Assembly: GCA_014730005.1 (NCBI GenBank)
Contig: WJIY01000005.1
Span: forward strand, 1 to 42,443
Direction: 5' to 3'
DNA from: Candidatus Babelota bacterium
GTDB taxonomy: Bacteria > Babelota > Babeliae > Babelales > UASB340
DNA: 42,443 nt
Under the pieces are notes generated by a model. The model had not been told where the DNA came from. It made no database searches and saw nothing but the letters and a program-made list of their open reading frames with translations. Of the stretch, positions 7,980-16,535 are shown piece by piece. The translations under genes and the position numbers were made by a program. The number at the start of each line of letters is the position of its first letter. Within the stretch, counting starts at the first letter, position 1.

Positions 7980-8486
7980 TCATAAAAATTTTCTGAAATA
8001 TTGTTCAACCTTAGGCACAATTTTTTTAGATATATCTTCATACGTTAATTCAAAAAATTTAGAGCTAAAAATCGGATTGCTCGGTTTACTTATCAAAGAA
8101 TAAGAATAAAATGTTTTTTCAGCAATTTTATTTTTATTCTTATCAAAAAGCTTACATTGTAACTCTAATTTTATACGTAAATCGTAAAGTAAAATATCCG
8201 GAGATACAAATTTTTGTGATTTATCAACATTAATAATTTTGGTATATAAAAAAAAGGAATCTTTTATTCCATTAGTCAATTTATATCCAACCCCACTAAA
8301 ATAGCTACATAATTTCTTATATAATATTGGAGATACATTATCAAAAACTAAAGTATTTTCAGGCATTGCAATAAACATTTTTACTTTATTATTTTTGTTA
8401 TAAGTATTTTCTATTTTTTGGTATGAGCATGAAAAAAAAAATAATAAACATAAAAAAATATTTACAAAAAAATATTGCCTCAACAT
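7980..8486 (-). CDS. lptE: LptE-like outer-membrane lipoprotein
   Basis: LptE plugs and assembles the LptD porin that inserts lipopolysaccharide in the outer membrane. The 168-residue product has a hydrophobic N-terminus ending in FFFSC with Cys20 as the likely lipidation site; the lipobox is imperfect because Phe replaces the usual Leu. The mature part alternates short beta strands, with a VSPDILLYDLRIKLELQCKLFD block and a following AEKTFYSY strand that resembles the LptE/RlpB pattern. Its ATG shares one base with the rph stop codon (TAATG), so it is translationally coupled. Identity rests on the lipoprotein signal, the size and the lptE-holA order. An unrelated lipoprotein remains possible. 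Confidence 0.55.
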   Translation of the reverse strand: MLRQYFFVNIFLCLLFFFSCSYQKIENTYNKNNKVKMFIAMPENTLVFDNVSPILYKKLCSYFSGVGYKLTNGIKDSFFLYTKIINVDKSQKFVSPDILLYDLRIKLELQCKLFDKNKNKIAEKTFYSYSLISKPSNPIFSSKFFELTYEDISKKIVPKVEQYFRKFL

Positions 8487-9298
8487 TATAAGCTTTTTTC
8501 TAATCTATTAGCCAAACTAAAAAATGATTTTTTAGTAGATTTTTTTTTACCAGAATCAAATTTTAATTTACTTAAATCATTTTTTTGCTTAAAACAAACA
8601 TCAAATATTTTATTAATCCCATGGATTGATAATTTTTTTATTTTCTCAAAATCTTGCCATGATAAAGGCTGCGTCTCTGCGGTCCCCTGAATTTCAATAA
8701 TTTTTTGAGATTCAGTCATAACAAAATTGAAATCAACATCTGCTTGATTATCTTCAAAAGATGTTAAATCCAATAAAATATTTTCTTTAACCATACCAAC
8801 AGAAATAGCAGCAATATTTTCTTTTAAAATATTTTGTTCTAATATATTTACTTTCATCCATCTAGAAATTGCAATATTTAAAGCAATACAAGCAGCTGTA
8901 ATGCAGGCAACCCTTGTTCCTCCATCAGCTTGTAAAACATCGCAATCCACCAAAATTGTTCGCTCTCCTAATAATTCAAGCGCAACAACAGAACGCAAAC
9001 ATCTCCCAATCAAACGAGAAATTTCAACACTTCTTGAATTTCTTTGATATTGCGAACTTTCTCTAATTGTCCTTTTTTTTGTAGCACAAGGTAACATGGC
9101 ATATTCTGCGGTCAACCATCCCACTTTTTTCCCTCGTAAAAATTGCGGAACACCGTTTTGTATGGTTACAGATATTAAAACCTTAGTTATCCCCATTTCA
9201 AACAAAACGGAACCATCTGAATATCCAAAATGATCATGTTTTATTTTAATTGAACGAATTTGATTAAAAGTTCTTCCATCATATCTTTTATTATTCAT
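8486..9298 (-). CDS. rph: Ribonuclease PH
   Basis: It is a phosphate-dependent 3'-5' exoribonuclease that trims tRNA and rRNA 3' ends. Family blocks are YDGRTFNQIR at the N-terminus, GWLTAEYAMLP, the phosphate-site region LVDCDVLQADGGTR, and DLTSFEDNQADVDFNFVMT with the metal-binding Asp residues. The start at 9298 gives MNNKRYDGR, the normal N-terminus, whereas a start 42 nt upstream would add an unrelated peptide. The product has 270 residues, longer than the usual 240 because of a Lys/Ser-rich C-terminal tail. The stop overlaps the lptE start. PNPase, which has the same fold, is encoded upstream on the same strand. Confidence 0.93.
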   Translation of the reverse strand: MNNKRYDGRTFNQIRSIKIKHDHFGYSDGSVLFEMGITKVLISVTIQNGVPQFLRGKKVGWLTAEYAMLPCATKKRTIRESSQYQRNSRSVEISRLIGRCLRSVVALELLGERTILVDCDVLQADGGTRVACITAACIALNIAISRWMKVNILEQNILKENIAAISVGMVKENILLDLTSFEDNQADVDFNFVMTESQKIIEIQGTAETQPLSWQDFEKIKKLSIHGINKIFDVCFKQKNDLSKLKFDSGKKKSTKKSFFSLANRLEKSL

Positions 9299-9797
9299 AA
9301 TAATTTTAGTTTTTATAAAACCATTAAAAAACACAACCAATTTTAATTAATGCCAACACTGGATAAGAAAATCATGTGATTTTATTTAAATATCATTTTT
9401 TTTTGAAAAAAAGATTGATTAACTTAACCAGGAATTTATTATAACAATTATCCTGTTTCGTCCTGCTTACACGTCAAAAACTAGGCAAAAGGCAGAAGCA
9501 TCTTTAATATTGATTAATCAAACACCTGTCCTGAACAAATGTAGCGAAACGCATCAAAAAGGATCATGTAAAAATTTTTAATTATTTTTTCCCTAAATTT
9601 TATTTATATGAAACCCAGTCGACAACCATTCATTTTTATCGAATCAAAACATCAGGATGAATATAGTAGTTTTTTCATTTCTTCATTGTCTTTAAACAAG
9701 CTCGCATTAATTATGTTTTTAAATAGTCTTTTTTTAACCTATAATACTTATGTTGACATTTATAACTAAAACAAAAAAATGAAACCTTTATAAAAAT
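9299..9797 (-). other. 499-bp gap between pnp and rph, possible structured RNA
   Basis: No credible protein frame or known RNA was recognised. The stretch 9450-9565 is less AT-rich than its surroundings. It can fold end to end: ATCCT-GTTTCG at 9450-9460 pairs with CGAAAC (9545-9550) and AGGAT (9560-9564), with a bulge between. The repeated word GTCCTG also occurs at 9460 and 9529. A small RNA, a leader of rph or a decayed gene are all possible. I saw no SRP-RNA, tmRNA, RNase P or riboswitch signature. The rest of the gap is AT-rich and featureless. Confidence 0.35.
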
Positions 9798-11906
9798 TTA
9801 GTTTTTTGTTTTAGTTTGTCGTTGTAATTTTGGTGCAATTAATGAAATTCTTCCTGTTTCTTCATCATAACCTTGAACTTTTACTTTTATCTCTTCATTG
9901 ATTTTGCAAACTTCATCAAGTTTCTTTTGAATTTCACGATCAATTTTTGAAATATGAATTAGTCCATCTTTTCCAGGAGCTATCTCAACAAATATTCCAA
10001 AATCTGCAATTTTTTTAATTGTACCAACAAAAGTATCTCCAACTTCTATTTGACCAGCTAAAACTTTTATAGTCTTTATTGCACTTTGAAAATTTTCTGC
10101 TGATTTTGCATAAATCATTACATTTCCATCATCTTCAATATCAATCTCTGTATCTGTTTGTGCAATAATCTCCTTTATTGTCCTACCGGAAGGCCCTATA
10201 ATGATTCCAATTTTTTCAGGATCAATTTTAAAAGTATGAACTCTTGGTGCAAGTTCTGATAATTCTTTTCTTGGCGCACTCAAAACTTTTTTCATTTCAT
10301 TTAGTATATGCAACCTTGCATCTTTGGCTTGTTCTAAAGCTTTAGATAAAATTTCTTTGGTTAAACCAGCACGAGCCTTAATATCCATTTGCATAGACAT
10401 TATGCCTTTTTGAGTTCCAGTAATTTTAAAATCCATTAATCCAAAAGCATCCTCTGCTCCCAAAATATCTGAGAGAATATGATAATCTCCGGAAGAATCT
10501 TTAAATAAACCCATCGCAATACCACTTATCATATTTTTTATCGGAACTCCTGCATCCATAAGAGAAAGAGTGGTAGAACAAACAGTTGCCATTGATGAAG
10601 AACCATTAGATTCTAAAATATCGACAACAGACCTTATTGTATAAGGAAACTCATCTTTAGATGGTAAAACATTATTAAAAGAATTTTCTGCTAAATAACC
10701 ATGGCCAATCTCTCTTCGTCCAACAGATCTCATAGGTTTAACTTCACCTGTAGAAAAAGGAGGCATATTATAATGCAACATAAATCGTTTTTCAGTTGAT
10801 TCTCCAATTAGAAATTCTACTTTTTGAGCATCTTGTATAGTTCCAAGTGTAATACTAGAAAGAGCTTGTGTCTCCCCTCTTTTAAAAACTGCAGATCCAT
10901 GAGTACAAGGCAATATTTTAACATCCATAGATAATGGACGAATTTCATTTAATTTGCGTCCATCAATCCTTTTTCCTTCTTTAATAACTCTATCTGGAAG
11001 AACTTCTTTTAATAAGGAATCAAATAAAAAATTGATATAGGATTCATTTATTTCGCCCTCTTCAATTTCAGGAGCTAATTTATTCAAAAGATCGGTTCTA
11101 AGCTTTTGCATTTCCAAACTACGTTCTTCCTTAGTTGTAGCAAACAAGCCTTTTTCAAAGTCCACAGGCAAAGCTTGCTTAACTCGGTCTTTCCAAAAAT
11201 CCCAATTTATTGTTGTTACAACCTCAGCCTTTTTAATATTTAAATTTTTTTGAATTTCTAGCTGCCAATCAACTTGTTTTTTTATTTCTTCATGAGCATC
11301 AAATAATAAATTTATAAATTCTTCTTCAGAAAGTTCAGCACAATGTCCTTCAACCATACAAATACCATCTTTTGTTCCAGCTATAACAATAGAGGAATCT
11401 AATTTTATATCATTTTGATACTCACTATTAAATTTCCATTCTCCATTTTTCTTATCAGCTTTAACTGCACCCAAAGGACCCAAAAACGGAATATCTGAAA
11501 TTGTTAACGCAATAGATGTACCTAATAATGCCAATATATCAACAGGATATTTTCCATCTGCTGAATAAACAGAAGATAAAAGTTGAACTTCATTAAAATA
11601 ATAATTCGGAAATAATGGACGAATTGGTCTATCTATCATTCTAGATACTAAAATTTCATTGTCACTTAATCTTCCTTCTCTTTTAATATAACCACCTGGA
11701 AATTTTCCTGCCGCAAAAGGTCTTTCTCTATATTCAACACTTAAAGGAAAAAATCCCATGAAATCTTTTGGTTCTTTGGTTGCTACTGCGGTTGATAATA
11801 CAATATTATTTCCACAACTAATCCATGCAGCACCATTAGCTTGACCAGCATACTTTCCTATTTCCACAGCCAAATTTAATTCAGGCAACTTAAAAATTTT
11901 TTGCAT
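9798..11906 (-). CDS. pnp: Polyribonucleotide nucleotidyltransferase (PNPase)
   Basis: It is a phosphorolytic 3'-5' exonuclease for mRNA decay, acting as a trimer. Domains in order are the first RNase PH core (about 10-140), an all-helical linker (about 240-300), the second RNase PH core (about 310-540), a KH domain with GPSGRTIKEI near residue 575, and a C-terminal S1 domain (GDTFVGTIKKIADFGIFVEI, about 620-690). Length of 702 residues matches E. coli (711). AAGG precedes the ATG by 6 nt. It follows rpsO by 77 nt, the conserved rpsO-pnp order. Autoregulation through a leader hairpin, known in E. coli, cannot be judged here. Confidence 0.97.
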   Translation of the reverse strand: MQKIFKLPELNLAVEIGKYAGQANGAAWISCGNNIVLSTAVATKEPKDFMGFFPLSVEYRERPFAAGKFPGGYIKREGRLSDNEILVSRMIDRPIRPLFPNYYFNEVQLLSSVYSADGKYPVDILALLGTSIALTISDIPFLGPLGAVKADKKNGEWKFNSEYQNDIKLDSSIVIAGTKDGICMVEGHCAELSEEEFINLLFDAHEEIKKQVDWQLEIQKNLNIKKAEVVTTINWDFWKDRVKQALPVDFEKGLFATTKEERSLEMQKLRTDLLNKLAPEIEEGEINESYINFLFDSLLKEVLPDRVIKEGKRIDGRKLNEIRPLSMDVKILPCTHGSAVFKRGETQALSSITLGTIQDAQKVEFLIGESTEKRFMLHYNMPPFSTGEVKPMRSVGRREIGHGYLAENSFNNVLPSKDEFPYTIRSVVDILESNGSSSMATVCSTTLSLMDAGVPIKNMISGIAMGLFKDSSGDYHILSDILGAEDAFGLMDFKITGTQKGIMSMQMDIKARAGLTKEILSKALEQAKDARLHILNEMKKVLSAPRKELSELAPRVHTFKIDPEKIGIIIGPSGRTIKEIIAQTDTEIDIEDDGNVMIYAKSAENFQSAIKTIKVLAGQIEVGDTFVGTIKKIADFGIFVEIAPGKDGLIHISKIDREIQKKLDEVCKINEEIKVKVQGYDEETGRISLIAPKLQRQTKTKN

Positions 11907-11983
11907 AATTTACCTTGATAAAAAAAATAATAACCATCCATAATTAATTAAAATCAAATGCACCAAATAATACTTTTATATTA

Positions 11984-12250
11984 TTAACCCTTAACTTTCA
12001 ATTCTTTGCTTAATTTATCGTAACTTTCTTTATCATGTTTCTTTAAGTATCGAGAAAGAGTTTTTCTTTTCCCAACTAATTTAATTAAACCAAGCCTAGA
12101 TTGTTTATCTTTTGGAAAAGTTCTTAAATGATCTGAAATTTGTTGAATTCTTTCAGATAATATAGCAATTTGAACTTCACAAGAACCAGTATCATTATTA
12201 GATTTTGCAAATTTATTAACAAGTTCTTTTTTTGCTTCTTTACTCAACAT
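11984..12250 (-). CDS. rpsO: 30S ribosomal protein S15
   Basis: S15 is a primary binder of the 16S rRNA central domain. It has the usual 88-89 residue length. Conserved features are the TGSCEVQIAILSERI segment in the first helices and the SRLGLIKLVGKRK-TLSRYLKK block that contacts rRNA. GAGG stands before the ATG. It lies between tRNA-Val and pnp, all on the minus strand. Confidence 0.97.
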   Translation of the reverse strand: MLSKEAKKELVNKFAKSNNDTGSCEVQIAILSERIQQISDHLRTFPKDKQSRLGLIKLVGKRKTLSRYLKKHDKESYDKLSKELKVKG

Positions 12251-12308
12251 TAAAAATACCTCATAACAAAAAACGATTTAATTTAAAATAATTCAAAATA
12301 AAAAATCC

Positions 12309-12383
12309 TGGTAGGCACGAGCGGGATCGAACCGCTGACCCTTGCTACGTCAAAGCAATGCTCTACCACTGAGCTACGCGCCT
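12309..12383 (-). tRNA. tRNA-Val(GAC)
   Basis: A complete cloverleaf starts with AGGCGCG at 12383 and ends with an encoded CCA at 12311-12309. The anticodon loop TTGACGT gives GAC (12351-12349). The T arm has GGTTCGATCCC. It sits between rpoC and rpsO on the same strand. Confidence 0.95.
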
Positions 12384-12410
12384 AATAAATTTAAATTTCA
12401 GCCAAGCCAA

Positions 12411-15400
12411 CTATTCTAAAGAAATATTCTCAAGACTAGCCTCTAATTTTTCTTCTTGACGAGCCTGTTTCTCAAGATCAGAAACATCTTCTCCTAAGTA
12501 TTTTACCTTAAAAGATGGAATTCCTGTTCCTGCAGGTATGAGTCTACCAATTACAATATTTTCTTTCAAGCCATAAAGATAATCTACTTGTCCAACAATT
12601 GAAGCCTCTGTAAGTATTCTAGTTGTTTCTTGGAAAGATGCCGCTGATAAAAAGCTTTCTGTTCCAAGTGATGATTTTGTAATACCCATCAAAATAGATT
12701 TAGCAACAGCTATTTTTTTTCCTTCCTTTACCATCGAACGATTAACTGCTTGTAAATGTATTTTATCTACCCTATCGCCGATCGCAAAATTTGTATCCCC
12801 AGGATCAACAATTCTAACTTTACGCAACATCTGACGAACAATTAGCTCAATATGTTTATCATTGATGCTTACGCCTTGTAATCTATAAATTTCTTGAATT
12901 TCTTTTACTAAATGTTTCTGTAATTCATCTGGGCCTAAAATTCTTAAAATGTCATGCGGATTGGGAACACCGGATGTTAATAAGTCACCAGCATTAACTT
13001 TTTGTTCATCTTCTATATTAAGATGCTTACTCCTCGGAATACTATATTCAAAAGTATCCCCTTCTTCCGTAGTAATAGTTATTCTTCGTTGTCCCCTATG
13101 TAATCCCCCAAATTTAACAATTCCATTAACCTCACTTATAAATGCAGCATCTTTTGGAATTCGCGCTTCAAATAATTCAGCAACTCGAGGTAACCCACCT
13201 GTAATATCTTTTGTTCTCTTTTCTTCTCTAGGAAGTTTGGCAATAACATCGCCTGGTTCAACCATATCACCGTCATGCACATAAAGTTGAGCGGAAGTTG
13301 GTAAAAAATATCGAGCAACTTCATTATCTTGTGAATCTAAAATAACAATACAAGGCTGCCTTTTTTCATCTCTTCTTTCAAGAATAGTTTTTGTTGATTG
13401 ACCTGTATCTTCATGGTATTGTACCTGATAGGTAATATTTTCAATTAAATCAACAAACTTAACCCTACCTTTCTTCTCCGTAAGAATGATTTTTTGAAAA
13501 TCCCATTCGGCTATTTTTTGACCTTTTTTAACCTTTTGACCATCTTCAACAAATAACCTTGTCCCGTATTCTAATGAAAACTCTTCTAACTCACGCCCAT
13601 CCTCAGAAATAATCGCTATTCTTGATTTATGGTTTACAATAACAGAATTACCCTGCCTGTCTTTTACAATTTCTACATCTTTATATTTTACAAATCCATC
13701 TACTTTGGACTTATAAAAATTTTGTTCAACAACACCACTTGCTGTTCCGCCGATATGGAATGTTCTCATTGTAAGCTGAGTTCCTGGTTCTCCAATAGAT
13801 TGCGCAGCAACAATACCAACAGCGCTACCTACATCAATTAATTGATGTGTTGAAAGATCCATGCCATAACATTTCGCACAAACACCTCTTTTTGCCTGAC
13901 AAGTCATAACAGATCGTACAGCAACTTTTGTAACTGCAGAATCTTTTACTTTATCAACCAAATCATCGGAAACCAACTCTCCTTGTTCTGCAATCAACTG
14001 CCCACTTACAGGATCTTTTAAATCCTCTGCCAATACACGCCCAAAAATTCTTTCTTCTAAGGGTTCAATAATTTCTCCAGATTCTTTTAAATCTTCAACA
14101 ACAACATAACCCAAAGCATTACAATCCATTTTTGTAATTACAACATCTTGTCCTACATCAATTAATCTACGTGTCAAATATCCAGAATCTGCTGTCTTTA
14201 AAGCCGTATCAGCCAAACCTTTTCTAGCTCCATGAGTAGAAATAAAATATTCAAAAACACTTAAACCTTCTTTAAAGTTAGCAATAACAGGTGTTTCCAT
14301 AATTTCACCCGAAGGAGTTGCCATCAAACCTCTCATTGCTGCTAATTGTCTTATTTGTTGTTTCGAACCTCTTGCTCCTGAATCTAACATCATAAAAACC
14401 GGATTAAATGGAACATTCGATTTATCGGCATTTTTTGCAGCTTTCTTATCTTGCTCCTCTAAAATATTTATCATTTTGCCAGAAACTTCTTCTGTAGTTC
14501 GTGCCCAAATCTGTACAATTTTATTATATCTTTCACCATTGGTAATAGCGCCATCACGATATAACTTCTCAGCTTTTTCAACATCTTTTTTAGCTCTAGA
14601 AACAATTTCAGATTTCTCTTTTGGAACAATTAAATCATCAACTTTTAATGAAATTCCTCCTAATGTTGCATATGAAAAACCCAATGTTTTTATTCTATCC
14701 AAAGCTCTCGCTGTTATTTCTTGGCCAAAAAGCCTGAATAATCGAGCAATAAGTCTCACCAAATCCTTTTTCTTAACAGCCTTATTAACCCATTGAAAAC
14801 TTGATCCTTCGGGTAAAACAGAATACAACAATGCTCTTCCCGCTGTTGTCTCAATTATCTTTCCTGAATTTAAACGTAATTTAATTGGCGCTTGCACATG
14901 TAATTGATTATGTTGATATGAAAATATCACTTCTTGAATACTAGAAAACGTTATACCTGAACCAATAACATTTTTTCTAGCTTTAGTTAAATAGTAAAGT
15001 CCTAAAACCATATCTTGACTTGGTGTTGCAACAGGTCTTCCACTTGCAGGAGAAATTAAATTTTTTGTAGATAACATAAGCCGCTCTGCTTCTAAACGAG
15101 CCTTTTTACTCAATAAAACATGAACAGCCATTTGATCACCATCAAAATCAGCATTAAAAGCGGCGCAAACTAATGGGTGAATTTTTATTGCTTTCCCTTC
15201 AACTAATTTTGGGAAAAAAGCTTGAACTCCTAACTTATGTAAAGTAGGCGCTCTATTTAACAAAACAGGCATATTGTACACAACTTCTTCAAGAGCCTCC
15301 CAAATCTCTGGCAACATATTTTCTACCATTTTTTTTGCTATTCTGAGATTTGGAGCCAATTCTCTTTTCTGTAGCTCAACATACACAAATGGTTTAAATA

Positions 15401-16535
15401 ATTCTAAAGCCATTATTTTAGGTAAACCACATTGATTTAATTCTAGTTTAGGATCAACAACAATTACAGAACGTCCTGAATAATCTACTCTTTTGCCCAA
15501 GAGATTTTGTCTAAAACGTCCTTGTTTTCCTCTTAACATCTCACTAAGAGATTTTAAAGGACGTCTATTTGAGCCTCTTACCGGTTGCCCCCTTCTACCA
15601 TTATCTATTAAGGCATCAACTGATTCCTGTAACATCCTTTTTTCATTTTTTATGATTACCTCAGGTGCTCCAAGATCAATTAATCTACGCAATCTTATAT
15701 TTCTATTTAAAACTCTTCTGTATAAATCATTTAAATCTGAACTTGCAAAACGTCCACCTTCCAAAGGAACTAATGGCCTTAAATCTGGAGGCAATACTGG
15801 TAATACTTCTAAAATAGTCCATTCCGGTCGAACATTTGCATGCAACATTCCTGACAAAATTTTTAATTGCTTTGCTATTTTATGCTTAGCAGCAATTGAA
15901 GTAGTTTGTTTAAACTCTTCTTCAAGCTTACGAACCTCAAAACTTAAGTCCATCATTGAAAGTAATGTTCTAATAGCCTGTGCCCCCATATCAGCTTTAA
16001 AAATAGTATCTTCTGGATGTGCACTAATGTAATCTTCAAATTCTGGTGCCGTTAAACAAGTTTTAGCAGGATAAGGTGAATTGCCTTGATTTATAACTAT
16101 GTAACTATCAAAGTAAATAACTCGCTCCAAATCACGAACTGTCATATTCAAAATAAGACTCAAATAACTAGGAATCCCCTTTAAATACCAAATATGAGAA
16201 ACCGGAGAAACTAAATTTATATGTCCCATTCTTTCACGACGAACCTTCGATTGAATTACTTCAACACCACATTTTTCACAAGTAACACCTCGATGTTTCA
16301 TTCGCTTATATTTTCCGCAATTACATTCCCAATCTTTAACTGGGCCAAATATTCGTGCACAAAATAATCCATCTCTTTCTGGTTTTAACGTACGATAATT
16401 TATTGTCTCTATCTTTTTAACTTCACCATAAGAAAGTGAACGAACTTTTTCAGGAGAAGCAATACTAATTTTAATTGCATTAAATTTAGAAGGATTTATA
16501 TATTCTCTAAAGCGCTCAAGTATTCTATTATTCAC
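12411..16535 (-). CDS. rpoC: DNA-directed RNA polymerase subunit beta'
   Basis: This is the catalytic clamp subunit of RNA polymerase. The N-terminal zinc site CNCGKYKR...CEKCG is present. The Mg-binding motif NADFDGDQMAVH has D463, D465 and D467. The second zinc cluster lies around CQAKRGVCAKCYGMD, and the trigger-loop region around GEPGTQLTMRTFHIGG. About 1374 residues, close to E. coli (1407). The GTG at 16535 is favoured over TTG at 16538 because AAGGAG then sits 7 nt upstream. The start overlaps the end of rpoB by 8 nt, so the two are coupled. Confidence 0.97.
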   Translation of the reverse strand: MNNRILERFREYINPSKFNAIKISIASPEKVRSLSYGEVKKIETINYRTLKPERDGLFCARIFGPVKDWECNCGKYKRMKHRGVTCEKCGVEVIQSKVRRERMGHINLVSPVSHIWYLKGIPSYLSLILNMTVRDLERVIYFDSYIVINQGNSPYPAKTCLTAPEFEDYISAHPEDTIFKADMGAQAIRTLLSMMDLSFEVRKLEEEFKQTTSIAAKHKIAKQLKILSGMLHANVRPEWTILEVLPVLPPDLRPLVPLEGGRFASSDLNDLYRRVLNRNIRLRRLIDLGAPEVIIKNEKRMLQESVDALIDNGRRGQPVRGSNRRPLKSLSEMLRGKQGRFRQNLLGKRVDYSGRSVIVVDPKLELNQCGLPKIMALELFKPFVYVELQKRELAPNLRIAKKMVENMLPEIWEALEEVVYNMPVLLNRAPTLHKLGVQAFFPKLVEGKAIKIHPLVCAAFNADFDGDQMAVHVLLSKKARLEAERLMLSTKNLISPASGRPVATPSQDMVLGLYYLTKARKNVIGSGITFSSIQEVIFSYQHNQLHVQAPIKLRLNSGKIIETTAGRALLYSVLPEGSSFQWVNKAVKKKDLVRLIARLFRLFGQEITARALDRIKTLGFSYATLGGISLKVDDLIVPKEKSEIVSRAKKDVEKAEKLYRDGAITNGERYNKIVQIWARTTEEVSGKMINILEEQDKKAAKNADKSNVPFNPVFMMLDSGARGSKQQIRQLAAMRGLMATPSGEIMETPVIANFKEGLSVFEYFISTHGARKGLADTALKTADSGYLTRRLIDVGQDVVITKMDCNALGYVVVEDLKESGEIIEPLEERIFGRVLAEDLKDPVSGQLIAEQGELVSDDLVDKVKDSAVTKVAVRSVMTCQAKRGVCAKCYGMDLSTHQLIDVGSAVGIVAAQSIGEPGTQLTMRTFHIGGTASGVVEQNFYKSKVDGFVKYKDVEIVKDRQGNSVIVNHKSRIAIISEDGRELEEFSLEYGTRLFVEDGQKVKKGQKIAEWDFQKIILTEKKGRVKFVDLIENITYQVQYHEDTGQSTKTILERRDEKRQPCIVILDSQDNEVARYFLPTSAQLYVHDGDMVEPGDVIAKLPREEKRTKDITGGLPRVAELFEARIPKDAAFISEVNGIVKFGGLHRGQRRITITTEEGDTFEYSIPRSKHLNIEDEQKVNAGDLLTSGVPNPHDILRILGPDELQKHLVKEIQEIYRLQGVSINDKHIELIVRQMLRKVRIVDPGDTNFAIGDRVDKIHLQAVNRSMVKEGKKIAVAKSILMGITKSSLGTESFLSAASFQETTRILTEASIVGQVDYLYGLKENIVIGRLIPAGTGIPSFKVKYLGEDVSDLEKQARQEEKLEASLENISLE

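Noticed and set aside
9450-9565. SRP (4.5S) RNA, RNase P RNA or tmRNA
   Set aside because: None of the conserved core words (for example the GGAAG tetraloop region of SRP RNA) is present.
15493-16032. 179-codon plus-strand frame inside rpoC
   Set aside because: Antisense to highly conserved rpoC; a by-product of codon use.
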